A stretch of 53,829 nucleotides of DNA. Origin: Myxococcales bacterium (GTDB lineage Bacteria > Myxococcota_A > Polyangia > Polyangiales > Polyangiaceae). Shown here one piece after another: positions 31,512 to 41,297 of this stretch; within the stretch, counting starts at the first letter, position 1, and each line of letters opens with the position of its first letter. The position numbers and the translations under genes are program-made. The stretch is taken from assembly GCA_016191785.1 (NCBI GenBank), contig JACPVJ010000039.1, positions 1 to 53,829 of the forward strand, given 5' to 3'. Under the pieces are notes generated by a model that worked only from the letters and a program-made list of their open reading frames with translations, did not search any database and was not told the origin of the DNA.

Positions 31512-32648
31512 TCACTCGTACACGAACAGAAATGGCCCGGGGAAGAGCCACGAGAGCCCCTCGCGCAGGCGGTCGCGCCAGTTCTCCCAGTTGTGACCGT
31601 CGCGGGACTCGACGTAGCGCACGTCCATGCCGGTGGCCTCGAGCACCGGGGCGAGCGAGCGGTTCTCGTAGATCAGCGACTCGTACATGCCGCAGCTGAT
31701 GAAGATCCGCTCGGACATGGCCACCGGCCGGGCCCGCAGCTGGTTGACGAAGGCGACCACTGGGTCGAAGAGCGGACCGCGGTGGTTGCGATCGCCGATG
31801 TCGGTGAACGCGAACGAACCCGACTGAAGCAGCAGCCGACCGAAGAAGCCCGGGCGGCGGAGCGCGGTCGAGAGCGAGGCCACGGCTCCGAAGCTCGCGC
31901 CCATCAGGCAGCGGGACTGCGGGCGGCTGTCGATCGGCAGGGCGCGCTCGAGCTGCGGGACCACGTCGTCGGCGATGAAGGCGGCGTGACGCTCGTCGTT
32001 CGCGTACTCCACCAGGCGATCGGGCGAGGTGGTCAGCGCCACGATCATGTCGGGGATCTCGAGCCGGTGCATCAGGTTGTCGAGGACCGTGCCCAGCGCC
32101 GCGTAGCGCAGATAGTCGTGGCCGTCGTGCACGACCATCAGCGGGTACCGGCGGGTGCGACGGAATCGCGCCGGCAAGTAAATCTCGAGGCGACGGCGGC
32201 CGAAGGTCTTGGTGTCGAGCCAGAGCTCGTCGATCTTGCCGGGGCGAGACTCGGGGTCAGGGTGGATCCACGACGGGACCTCGTAGCCCTCGCCGTGGGC
32301 GACCGAGTTGGCGCCGAACGGGTCGCGGGCCTTGTGCGGATTGAGCGGATCTTGGACCCACTCGCCGCGGCCCCCGCGCACGACCTCGAGCTTGTACTCG
32401 ACGCGCGAGCGCGGGGGCAGCTCGAGAGTCAGGTGCCAGACGTCGGTGCCCTCGACGCGGGCGAGCTGTTGCGACGACGGCAGACCGAACACCCAGTGCT
32501 TGAGGTGAATCGCCTCGGCCTCGCCCCGGAACACGAAAGTGATGGCCGGACCGTCGACGATCGGGAACGACCGCCCCGCGAAGAAGGCGTCCACGGCCTC
32601 TTTGGTGCGCGGGCCCGCCGCCAGCTCGTCGATCGCGCGGGCGCTCAT
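31512..32648 (-). CDS. Fes-like esterase with N-terminal CBM48-type domain
   Basis: A 378-residue protein. Residues about 20-130 form an early-set beta sandwich like CBM48 or the enterochelin-esterase N-domain: 'FVFRGEAEAIHLKHWVFGLPSSQQLARVEGTDVWHLTLELPPRSRVEYKLEV' then 'WVQDPLNPHKARDPFG', where the 'W-x-x-D-P-N' motif is typical. The alpha/beta hydrolase domain follows: 'LEIYLPARFRRTRRYPLMVVHDG', nucleophile Ser in 'CLMGASFGAVASLS' and His in 'SRDGHNWENWRD'. CBM48 folds are usually found with glucan-active enzymes, fitting the nearby glycogen synthase gene. It overlaps the S51-like gene by ATGA. Confidence 0.84.
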   Translation of the reverse strand: MSARAIDELAAGPRTKEAVDAFFAGRSFPIVDGPAITFVFRGEAEAIHLKHWVFGLPSSQQLARVEGTDVWHLTLELPPRSRVEYKLEVVRGGRGEWVQDPLNPHKARDPFGANSVAHGEGYEVPSWIHPDPESRPGKIDELWLDTKTFGRRRLEIYLPARFRRTRRYPLMVVHDGHDYLRYAALGTVLDNLMHRLEIPDMIVALTTSPDRLVEYANDERHAAFIADDVVPQLERALPIDSRPQSRCLMGASFGAVASLSTALRRPGFFGRLLLQSGSFAFTDIGDRNHRGPLFDPVVAFVNQLRARPVAMSERIFISCGMYESLIYENRSLAPVLEATGMDVRYVESRDGHNWENWRDRLREGLSWLFPGPFLFVYE

Positions 32649-33571
32649 CCCGTCCACCGCTCTTCGATGAAGCCGTCGGCGTCGAGTCGGTGACACAGCG
32701 CGTGGCGCACCTGGCCGCCCTCGACGTGGACCCGCGCGCCGGCGTCGAGCGCCACGCAGGTGGCCGGTGAGGTTCGGCGAACGAAGCGCGCGATGCCGGC
32801 GGCATCACCGGCGTCGATGCGATGACGAAAGTCGGGCAGCACCACCAGGTCGCGCACCAACCCGAAGCCCCGATCGAGCACCTCGGCGATGCCCGTGCCG
32901 TGGGGCGGGAAGTCGTGGAACAGGAAGATGCGCTCGGTCAGCACCATGGCCCCCGCCGCGGCGGCGAACCAGCGCTGGTTCTTGCACAAACCCACCAGGC
33001 CGAACAGCTTCATCCGGTTCAAGAGCGAGACCACGTGGCCGCCCATGACCACCACCGCCTCGACGTCGCTCAAGATGGCGGCCAGCTCTCTGCGGTGCCT
33101 GGCGATGGCAGGGCGCTCGAACGGGCGCCAGCGGTCGGCGAGCTCGTCGTGCTTGATCTGACAGCGCTCCAGGTGATCGCGATCGAGCTGCTTCAGCGCC
33201 TCGACCGACTCGATCTGCTCTTCGGCCAAGAGCTCGGGGTCGACGTGCCGCACCGAGATGGACCGAGCTGCCTCGAACTCGTGGTCGAGTCGGATGCGGT
33301 AGAAGTCGTTGACCAGCCGCAGGCGCCCTTGCTTGGCCTTGTGCGCCGCGGAAAACTCTGGGTCCTCGGTGAAGACCTGCTCCGAGCGCGCGTGCAGCGT
33401 GAGGTTCACCGCCTTCACACCCAGGGTCTCGATCAGCGCTTGATCGTCCGACTCGCGCTCTTGCCAGCCGGCCGTGACCAGGGCGACGGGCCCCTTCACG
33501 TGGGCCACGGCCAGCGCCGCGCCGACGTCGGGCACGGGCTGCTGCGGGCCGAGGAGGACGACGGTGGTCAC
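32645..33571 (-). CDS. Peptidase S51/cyanophycinase-like protein lacking the catalytic serine
   Basis: A 308-residue class-I glutamine-amidotransferase-like fold. The N-terminus 'VVLLGPQQPVPDV' and 'VALVTAGWQERESDD' is followed by a helical insert. 'AVVVMGGHVVSLLNRM' and 'WFAAAAGAMVLTERIFLFHD' correspond to the S51 motifs GGNQ and (T/S)SAGA. In cyanophycinase and alpha-aspartyl dipeptidase the serine before AGA is the nucleophile; here it is Ala-205. The end 'GLVRDLVVLPDFRHRID...CVALDAGARVHVEGG' keeps the family's last strands. So it is probably a binding or regulatory relative, or an enzyme with a changed mechanism. GTG at 33571 starts 2 bp after the ATP-grasp gene. Confidence 0.66.
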   Translation of the reverse strand: MTTVVLLGPQQPVPDVGAALAVAHVKGPVALVTAGWQERESDDQALIETLGVKAVNLTLHARSEQVFTEDPEFSAAHKAKQGRLRLVNDFYRIRLDHEFEAARSISVRHVDPELLAEEQIESVEALKQLDRDHLERCQIKHDELADRWRPFERPAIARHRRELAAILSDVEAVVVMGGHVVSLLNRMKLFGLVGLCKNQRWFAAAAGAMVLTERIFLFHDFPPHGTGIAEVLDRGFGLVRDLVVLPDFRHRIDAGDAAGIARFVRRTSPATCVALDAGARVHVEGGQVRHALCHRLDADGFIEERWTG

Positions 33572-33573
33572 GC

Positions 33574-34800
33574 TCAGCTCGCCCACACCTTCACGGTCTG
33601 GCCCACGATGTCCAGCATGCGCCGGAGCTCGTCGTAGTTCTCGTGCTTCATCCGCAACCAGGCATTCGCCATGTACCCGGCTTCGACCGGCTGCGTCGGG
33701 GTGCCGGGCGGCGGCGTGTGGGCGTCGATGATGTGCGACCCGAACGATTTGCCGACGGCCTCGAGCCCGTCGTACCCGCTGATGCGACCGTCTTGGCTGG
33801 GCCTGAGCGCGATGATGCCCGCCGCCAGCCGACGCGAGGCGCGCTGACTCGGCCGACCGTGACAGACGCACGCGGCCCACTCGCGGTAGAGGTCCATGTC
33901 GTTGCCCACGTTGTACAGGTCCCAGGCGCGCACGCCCGGCGGGCGGCAGCCGATCTCGGAGAACTTGAGGCCCTTCGGGCCGAAGAACCACTCCATGTGA
34001 GTGGCCGAGGTGCGGATGCCGAGCAGCTCGATCACCTTGCGCCCCATCGCTTTGACCTCGTCGTAGCCCGAGGCGCTGTCGATGCGATTGGTGGAGACGA
34101 ACTGGGGCGAGATCCAGCGCTTGCGCATGGCCTCGAGAACGTTGGGATAGTAGTGCGTGGCAAACTCGTGCACCACGCGCCCGTCGATGGCCAGCGTGTC
34201 GTAGAAGCCCTCGTGCCCCTCGATGAACTCTTCGACGGCGACCGAGCGGCCGGGTTGGCCGAGCCCGAACGAGCCGAGCGCCTTGCCCAGATCGGCCAGG
34301 CTGTCGGCCCGAATCGCCCCCGAGGCGCCGGCGGCGTCCCGAGGCTTGAGGATCACGGGGAAGCCGACCTGCTCGACGAACTCCCGCACCTCGGCCGCGG
34401 TGGACGCGCCGGTCGACGCCGCGCACGGCACCCCACCCTTGCGCAGCACCTCTTTCATCGCCGGCTTGTCGCGGCACAGAAACGCAGTGCGGACGGAGGT
34501 GCCCGGGATGCCCGCCGCCTCGCGCACCTTCGCGATGGGCATGATGTGGGCCTCGACCGTGGCCTCGAGCCGGTCGACGTGGGCGCGGGCCTGGATGAAG
34601 CGCAGCGCCTTCAGCACGGCGCCCTCGTCGCAGACCGAGCTCACCTCTTCATAGTGCAAGAGCCAGCGCTTCAGATCGTCGTCGAGGGAGCCCTTGCTGC
34701 CCTCGCCGATGGCGGTGACGGTCGCGCCGACCTCCGCCAGCGCTCGCACGAAGAGCTTCTGGTTGCCGGGGAAGCGGGGCTCGATGAAGACGACGTGCAT
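33574..34800 (-). CDS. ATP-grasp ligase (paralogue A of the cluster)
   Basis: A 408-residue ATP-grasp enzyme related to C and D: 'MHVVFIEPRFPGNQKLFVRALAEVGATV' at the start, 'DKPAMKEVLRKGGVPCAAS', the ATP Lys in 'PVILKPRDAAGASGAI', 'VEEFIEGHEGFYDTL' and 'TSATHMEWFFGPKGLKFSEIGCRPPG'. The shared 'THMEWF' plus 'E-I-x-x-R-P' pair is the clearest sign that A, C and D come from one ancestor. The start ATG at 34800 gives the typical first strand. It lies 45 bp downstream of glgA on the same strand and 2 bp upstream of the S51-like gene. Confidence 0.82.
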   Translation of the reverse strand: MHVVFIEPRFPGNQKLFVRALAEVGATVTAIGEGSKGSLDDDLKRWLLHYEEVSSVCDEGAVLKALRFIQARAHVDRLEATVEAHIMPIAKVREAAGIPGTSVRTAFLCRDKPAMKEVLRKGGVPCAASTGASTAAEVREFVEQVGFPVILKPRDAAGASGAIRADSLADLGKALGSFGLGQPGRSVAVEEFIEGHEGFYDTLAIDGRVVHEFATHYYPNVLEAMRKRWISPQFVSTNRIDSASGYDEVKAMGRKVIELLGIRTSATHMEWFFGPKGLKFSEIGCRPPGVRAWDLYNVGNDMDLYREWAACVCHGRPSQRASRRLAAGIIALRPSQDGRISGYDGLEAVGKSFGSHIIDAHTPPPGTPTQPVEAGYMANAWLRMKHENYDELRRMLDIVGQTVKVWAS

Positions 34801-34845
34801 GGCGGTTTCTTTCACGAAGGCGGGGGCGCGGGCAAGCACCCGAGC

Positions 34846-36318
34846 TCACATTCTCAGCAGCCGGTCGTAGAGTCGTTCGTACTTCTCGGCTTGCACGGCC
34901 CACGAGAAGTTCTGGGCCATGCCATTGAGCATGATCTTTCGCCACGTGGCCGCGTCACGATAGAGCGCGAGCGCCGTCTCGATGCCCCAGGTGAGCCCCT
35001 GAGCGTCGTGTTGCTCGAAGGGGAACCCGGTGCCGCGCCCCGTCTTCGGGTCGAAGAGCTGCACCGTGTCGGCCAGCCCGCCGGTCTTGTGGACGATCGG
35101 CACCGTGCCGTAGCGCAGGCTGTAGAGCTGATTCAGCCCGCACGGCTCGTAGCGCGAGGGCATCACGAACATGTCCGCGCCGGCCTCGATCAGGTGGGCG
35201 AGCTCGTTGCTGTAGCCCCGATAGAAGCAGACCTGCCGCGGGAAGGTGCGCTGCAGCGCCGAGTACATCTCTTCCAGGTGGTGCTCGCCACTGCCCAGCG
35301 CCACGAACTGGAACGCGTGCCGGCGCAAGAGGCGGCCGAGCACGCTGGCCAAGAGGTCGAGCCCCTTCTGCCCGACCATGCGCGACACCGAGCCGAGCAC
35401 CGGCGTGCCGCGCTGGTAGGGCAGGCCGAGCTTCTCGAGCAACACGGCCTTGTTTCGCTCTTTTCCGGCGAGGTTGGTGTGGCCGTAGGCGTGGGGGATG
35501 AACGGGTCGTGCTCGGGGCTCCACTCGTCGTAGTCGACGCCGTTCAAGATGCCGACGATGGTCGAGCTGCGCGTCCGCAAGAAGGGGTCGAGCCCCGCGC
35601 CGTGCTCCGGCGACTGGATCTCGCGCGAATAGCTGGGGCTGACGGTGGTGATGCCATCGGCGTAGAGCACGCCGTGCAAGAGGAAGCTCAGGTGCCCCTG
35701 CTTCAAATAGTCCTGGTGAAACAGGTGAGGCACGCGACCGAGCCCCGTCTCGGGCAGCAGGTGGGCGGGGATGACGCCCTGGTACTGCAGGTTGTGGATG
35801 GTGAGCAGGCTGCGCGCCCGGGACAGCACCGGGTCTCGCGCGTAGCTGGCCTTGAGCGCCAGCGGCACGAGCGCGGTCTGCCAGTCGTGGCAGTGCACGA
35901 CGTCGGGCGAGAAGCGCAGCTGGCGACACGCCTCGAGCGCCGCGTACGACAGCACCAGGAAGCGCAGGTGCTCGTCGGCGTCGGCGGTGTAGATGCTGGC
36001 GCGGGAGAACAGCTCGGGGCTGTAGACGAAGAAGACCTCGAGGTCGGTGCCCGGCTGCAGGGCGCTGGCGATTCCCACCGTGAAGCGACGCGAGCCCAGC
36101 TGAATGCGCACCGGGCCGAGGCCGGGTACGGGCCTCAGGCGGTACTTGCGCCGGTCGATCTGCGCGTAGGCCGGCAAGAACACGCGCACGTCGTGGCCGA
36201 GGCGGTGCATCTGGCGCGGCAACGCGCCCAGCACGTCTGCGAGCCCCCCCGTCTTGGCGAATGGCGCCACTTCTGGCGCGATGTACAGGAGCCGCACGGG
36301 AGCCGCACGATGACACAT
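34846..36318 (-). CDS. glgA: Glycogen (starch) synthase
   Basis: A 490-residue GT5 glucosyltransferase that extends alpha-1,4-glucan from ADP-glucose (or UDP-glucose). The nucleotide-binding 'FAKTGGLADVLG' is at 20-31. 'FSPDVVHCHDWQTALVPL', 'LTIHNLQYQG', 'GITTVSPSYSREIQ', 'VGILNGVDYDEWSPEHD', 'GSVSRMVGQKGLDLL' and 'MPSRYEPCGLNQLYSLRYGTVPIV' are the standard GlgA signatures in order, at normal length. The ATG at 36318 is used; a GTG at 36297, giving 'MRLLYIAPEV', is an equally plausible start. It heads the block containing ATP-grasp A, the S51-like protein and the CBM48 esterase, which ties the cluster to glucan metabolism. Confidence 0.92.
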   Translation of the reverse strand: MCHRAAPVRLLYIAPEVAPFAKTGGLADVLGALPRQMHRLGHDVRVFLPAYAQIDRRKYRLRPVPGLGPVRIQLGSRRFTVGIASALQPGTDLEVFFVYSPELFSRASIYTADADEHLRFLVLSYAALEACRQLRFSPDVVHCHDWQTALVPLALKASYARDPVLSRARSLLTIHNLQYQGVIPAHLLPETGLGRVPHLFHQDYLKQGHLSFLLHGVLYADGITTVSPSYSREIQSPEHGAGLDPFLRTRSSTIVGILNGVDYDEWSPEHDPFIPHAYGHTNLAGKERNKAVLLEKLGLPYQRGTPVLGSVSRMVGQKGLDLLASVLGRLLRRHAFQFVALGSGEHHLEEMYSALQRTFPRQVCFYRGYSNELAHLIEAGADMFVMPSRYEPCGLNQLYSLRYGTVPIVHKTGGLADTVQLFDPKTGRGTGFPFEQHDAQGLTWGIETALALYRDAATWRKIMLNGMAQNFSWAVQAEKYERLYDRLLRM

Positions 36319-36392
36319 TGGGCCGGGCGTGTCGCGGGCTTCCGGGGCGCCTGCCCCTGGCGGCCGCCCGCGCTGCGCACCACAATGGCCGC

Positions 36393-37895
<1,503 letters not shown>

Positions 37896-37911
37896 ACGAC
37901 CCCGATCGCGG

Positions 37912-37917
37912 TATGGT
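37912..37917 (+). promoter_or_regulatory. Candidate -10 element (TATGGT) for the lipoprotein at 37924
   Basis: TATGGT ends 6 nt before the ATG, again the leaderless spacing. It lies between the kinase stop and the lipoprotein start. Confidence 0.4.
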
Positions 37918-37923
37918 TGCGAG

Positions 37924-38817
37924 ATGAATCGGCTCGGGCTTGCAGCGGTGCTCGCGTTCTTCGTGGTCGCATGTGGATCGGACGATGACGCCGGCGGGAC
38001 GGCCAGCAACGCAGGCGGCAGCAGCGCCGGCGGCGCCGCGTTTGGCGGCGGCGGCAGCGGCGGCGCGATCGGGGGCAGTGGTGGCAGCGTGAACGTGGGG
38101 GGCGCGTCTTCCACGACCGAGGTCTGCGATCAAGTCGACAACGACGCCGACGGCGACGTGGACGAGGACTGCCCGTGCACAGCCGGGCAAAAGCAGCAAT
38201 GCTACGCAGCCGACGCGAAGCCCAGTGAAGGCTGCAAGTGGGGCGAGCAGATCTGCTCCGGACCCGACTGGGGCTCGAGCGCGTGCACCGGCGCCAGCTA
38301 CCCGCCCAGCGGCGAGACCGCGTGCTGCACCAAGCTCGGCACCACGCCGAAGCACGAGCTGTACGACGCCTTCCTCGCGGCCTATCCGGCTGCGAAGATG
38401 CCGAAGGCCGTCGCGGCAATCCAGGCCTTCTCACCGTCGGTGAACGGTCAGGGCATGAAGTGGGCGTCGGTAGTGGTCGGCAACGAGATCGTGGACGCCA
38501 GCAACGGCGGCGTGATCACCGCGAACATCGAGAAGGGACGCAAGGTCTCCCACGACGAGGCGGTCAAAGCGATGCCCGCCGGGGCGGTCGTGGTCGCGAC
38601 GAAAGAGGACCCGGTCACGATCGAAGTGCTGGGGGGCAGTGGCAACTGCAACGGCGTCGGCTGGGGCTGGGGGTCGATTCTCTACAAAGCCACGGACGAC
38701 TCGGTCAGCGAGATGGTCTACCTGTACGTGGGGTTCTGCTCGAACGGCGACGTCGAGCTGTTTCAATATTCGGAGCAGCCCATGCAGGTGTGCAAGGCGC
38801 CGATCGTTCCCCGCTGA
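37924..38817 (+). CDS. Lipoprotein with MopE-like motif
   Basis: A 297-residue lipoprotein: lipobox 'FFVVAC' near residue 17, a long Gly/Ser/Ala linker to about residue 65, then 'CDQVDNDADGDVDEDC', the Asp-rich motif of the MopE/metallo-binding 'D-x-D-x-DG-x-D' type. A Cys-rich middle ('CTAGQKQQCYAADAKPSEGCKWGEQIC') is followed by a globular end of about 150 residues with 'ALVVVGNEIVDASNG'-like strands and a Cys pair. The C-terminal domain is not recognised. It is convergent with the small membrane protein at 38821. Confidence 0.68.
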   Translation: MNRLGLAAVLAFFVVACGSDDDAGGTASNAGGSSAGGAAFGGGGSGGAIGGSGGSVNVGGASSTTEVCDQVDNDADGDVDEDCPCTAGQKQQCYAADAKPSEGCKWGEQICSGPDWGSSACTGASYPPSGETACCTKLGTTPKHELYDAFLAAYPAAKMPKAVAAIQAFSPSVNGQGMKWASVVVGNEIVDASNGGVITANIEKGRKVSHDEAVKAMPAGAVVVATKEDPVTIEVLGGSGNCNGVGWGWGSILYKATDDSVSEMVYLYVGFCSNGDVELFQYSEQPMQVCKAPIVPR

Positions 38818-38820
38818 GCG

Positions 38821-39273
38821 CTACTTCCGCAGGCGCGACTTCAGCTCTGCGAGCTCGTCGTCGACCGAGGGGTCCGGCGCCGAGGGCCGGGTGACGGACG
38901 CGACGCGCGCTTTCACCGCGGGAGGCTCGGTCTCGATCACGGCGGGAGCGGGGCTGGGGCTTCGCGCGCGGCGCTTGCGCCAGCGGTACCGCCCGTACAG
39001 CGCCATGAGGCCGACCAGCCCAGCGAGCAGGAAATACTGCCAGTAGCTGAGCACCAGACCGACGACGCCCAGCACCAAGAGCAGGCCGACCACGGCGAAG
39101 GCGATCAGCTTGCGGCGCTTCTTCTGCTGCGCTTCGGCCTCGCGGGCTTCCCGGGCCGCCCGCTCTTCGTCCGTAGAAAGCACGTCCTCGAGGGCGCGGC
39201 CGGCGGCGCGCTTGGCGTGAGAGAGCGCGGCCGACGCGCCCAGCTCTTCCGCGGCCTTCTTCAAGTCCGACAT
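38821..39273 (-). CDS. Small membrane protein with cytosolic coiled coil
   Basis: A 150-residue protein. An N-terminal charged coiled coil (about 1-55, 'KKAAEELGASAALSHAKRAAGRALED', 'ERAAREAREAEAQQKKRRK') precedes two closely spaced membrane helices (about 58-80 and 83-100). A basic, Pro-rich tail ends in 'DDELAELKSRLRK'. No catalytic motif. The start ATG at 39273 is used. It resembles small scaffold or phage-shock-like proteins in layout only. Family not recognised. Confidence 0.6.
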   Translation of the reverse strand: MSDLKKAAEELGASAALSHAKRAAGRALEDVLSTDEERAAREAREAEAQQKKRRKLIAFAVVGLLLVLGVVGLVLSYWQYFLLAGLVGLMALYGRYRWRKRRARSPSPAPAVIETEPPAVKARVASVTRPSAPDPSVDDELAELKSRLRK

Positions 39274-39332
39274 GCGCCGCCGGGCAGCATGCGCCGGAGC
39301 CCGCTCCGGAGGCAACCGGCCCGGCGCCGTGG

Positions 39333-39338
39333 TACCCT
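39333..39338 (+). promoter_or_regulatory. Candidate -10 element (TACCCT) for the beta-helix lipoprotein
   Basis: TACCCT lies 44 bp before the ATG, so unlike other genes here this mRNA would carry a leader. GAGAGG at 39373-39378, 4 nt before the ATG, is its ribosome-binding site. Confidence 0.35.
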
Positions 39339-39382
39339 ATGTTGGGCTCGGATCTCGTTCGTACCGGTCCAAGAGAGGTCGA

Positions 39383-41281
39383 ATGCGCGCTTACTTCACG
39401 GGGTGGACGCTGGGTCTCGGGGCACTGGTCGCCGTCGCGTGTGGCGGCGAAGAGTTCGCGACCACCGGCACGGGCGGCGCGAGCTCGGGGGGTGCTACGA
39501 GCGGGGGTAGCGGCGGCACGACCACCGGCGGCACCGCGGGCTCCGGCGGCAGCGCAGGTGCGGGCGGCAGCGCGGGCTCGGGCGGCAGCGCGGGCTCGGG
39601 CGGCAGCGCGGGCTCGGGCGGCGCGGACGGTGGGTGCACCGACGCGGACCAAGACGGCCAGACCACCTGCGCGGGTGACTGCGACGACAACGACCCGAAC
39701 GTGAAATCGGGCGCGAAAGAGATCTGCGGCGACACCAAGGACAACGACTGCAAGAACGGCGCGGACGATGCGTGCAACGGGCTCGGCGCCTTCGTGTCAG
39801 TCAAGACCGGCGACGACACCAACCCCGGCACTCAAGCCAAGCCCGTGAAGACGGTCATGAAGGGGATCGCCAACGCCAACACGATCCGTCAGGGGTTCGG
39901 CGCGCCCAACGCCAAGATCGAGGTCTTCATCGCGCAGGGCACGTACAACTCGGAGAAGGTGACCCTCACCGAGGGCATCAGCCTGATTGGCGGGCATCAC
40001 TGCGAGAGCACCACGAATTGTACCTGGGCCCCCGACCCGACCAAGTACGAGAGCATCATCGAGGCCATCGACTACGAAGGCACGCTGGCGGGGCACACCA
40101 TCACCCGAAGCACGCGGCTCGAGAAGCTGACGCTCGAGGGCAAAGACGGCAGCCCGCCGGGCGGCACTTTCGGATCGACGGCGCTGATGCTCGATGGCGG
40201 GAGCCCGACCGTCGTCAACTGCAAGCTCGACGCGCCCGACGCCTCGGGCGGCTGGCCTCAGGGTCGCTCGGCAGCCATCTTCATCGCCTGGAGCAGCGAC
40301 TCCCAGGGCCCGCTGATCATGGCCAACACCATCGCCGGCGGGAAGTCGGAGTGGGCGCACGGCATCTTGATGACCAACCGGCCGGGTCAGACCAAGGTCA
40401 CCCACGCCGAGATCCAGAGCAACGTCGTCGTCGGCGGCACGGGCAACGCGGGCAGCGCGGGCATTGCGTTCGAGAACTCGGGCGCGAACACCAAGATCGT
40501 GGGCAACGACATCAGCGCCGGCACGTCCCAGAACGCGTGGGCCTTCGGTATCGGGGGCGCAGGCACGGCGACCATCGACAGAAATCGGATCAACCTGCCG
40601 GGCTGGGTCGCCAAGTGCAGTGGCAGCGGGCGCTGCGGCGGCATCGCGTGCGAGAGCTGCACCGGCGCGATCACCAACAACGTGGTGTTCGGGGCGGACG
40701 CGCCGAACACCTCGGCGCTGCACCTGGGCGAAGCGGAAAAGGCCGCGGGCAACGTGGTGGTCCACTCGAACTACTTGAACGGCGCCGGCAGCACGTCGGG
40801 CACCGCGAAGAGCTCGGCCCTCAGCCTCGAGATCGGGAGCTGCACGAACTGCGGCTTCAAGGGCAAGACCGGGCGCATCCGCGGCAACATCTTGGACATG
40901 GGCGTCGCGCAGAACCGCTGCGGCGTGTTCGAGACGGCCCCGAGCGGCAAGCAGATGCACCCCGAGGCCTTCGAGTTCAACTGGTTCGCGCTGATCGGCG
41001 CACCCTCCGGCCCGTGTCTCTACTCGCTGTACGACGGCGCGAACACGCAGACCCACGCCACGGCCGCCGCGGTCACCACCGCGCTCACCGCCAAGGGCAT
41101 CTCGGCCACGGGCAACAAGGACGGCGACCCGATGGTGGACAGCGCCAACAAGTATCACCTGAAGGCCGGCTCGCCCTGCATCGACAAGAGCACCAACAAC
41201 GAGGCGCCCACCAAGGACATGGACGGGCAAACCCGTCCGATGGGCGGCGGCTTCGACATCGGCCCTGACGAAGCCGGGTGA
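39383..41281 (+). CDS. MopE-like lipoprotein with parallel beta-helix domain
   Basis: A 632-residue lipoprotein: lipobox 'VAVACGG', then a Gly/Ser linker of 18-bp repeats (about 30-80). A MopE-type metal-binding motif follows ('DADQDGQTTCAGDCDDNDPNV', 'CGDTKDNDCKNGADDAC'). From about residue 130 to the end comes a DUF1565/right-handed parallel beta-helix domain: 'GDDTNPGTQAKPVKTVMKGI' is the usual entry to such helices, and 'IMANTIAGGKSEWAHGILM', 'IVGNDISAGTSQNAWAFGI' and 'IRGNILDMGVAQNRCGVF' are its coils. The closing 'GSPCIDKS...MDGQTRP-GGGFDIGPDE' is the normal end cap. Probably a cell-surface carbohydrate-binding protein. Confidence 0.82.
   Translation: MRAYFTGWTLGLGALVAVACGGEEFATTGTGGASSGGATSGGSGGTTTGGTAGSGGSAGAGGSAGSGGSAGSGGSAGSGGADGGCTDADQDGQTTCAGDCDDNDPNVKSGAKEICGDTKDNDCKNGADDACNGLGAFVSVKTGDDTNPGTQAKPVKTVMKGIANANTIRQGFGAPNAKIEVFIAQGTYNSEKVTLTEGISLIGGHHCESTTNCTWAPDPTKYESIIEAIDYEGTLAGHTITRSTRLEKLTLEGKDGSPPGGTFGSTALMLDGGSPTVVNCKLDAPDASGGWPQGRSAAIFIAWSSDSQGPLIMANTIAGGKSEWAHGILMTNRPGQTKVTHAEIQSNVVVGGTGNAGSAGIAFENSGANTKIVGNDISAGTSQNAWAFGIGGAGTATIDRNRINLPGWVAKCSGSGRCGGIACESCTGAITNNVVFGADAPNTSALHLGEAEKAAGNVVVHSNYLNGAGSTSGTAKSSALSLEIGSCTNCGFKGKTGRIRGNILDMGVAQNRCGVFETAPSGKQMHPEAFEFNWFALIGAPSGPCLYSLYDGANTQTHATAAAVTTALTAKGISATGNKDGDPMVDSANKYHLKAGSPCIDKSTNNEAPTKDMDGQTRPMGGGFDIGPDEAG
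39568..39621 (+). repeat. 18-bp tandem repeat in the lipoprotein linker
   Basis: Three perfect 18-bp copies (39568-39585, 39586-39603, 39604-39621) encode GSAGSG units. Copy number could vary without frame loss. Confidence 0.85.
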
Positions 41282-41282
41282 G

Positions 41283-41291
41283 TGCTAGCCT
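41283..41291 (+). promoter_or_regulatory. Extended -10 element TGCTAGCCT for the HCCA-isomerase-like gene
   Basis: TGCTAGCCT ends 6 nt before the ATG at 41298, within a 16-bp intergenic gap. Leaderless transcription is implied. Confidence 0.45.
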
Positions 41292-41297
41292 CGGGCC

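Noticed and set aside
31090..31596. A 168-residue plus-strand frame filling the gap in the ligase cluster
   Set aside because: Arg/Ala/Pro-rich, crosses the G12 tract, overlaps the end of the esterase gene and has no ribosome site or -10; I treat the gap as non-coding.
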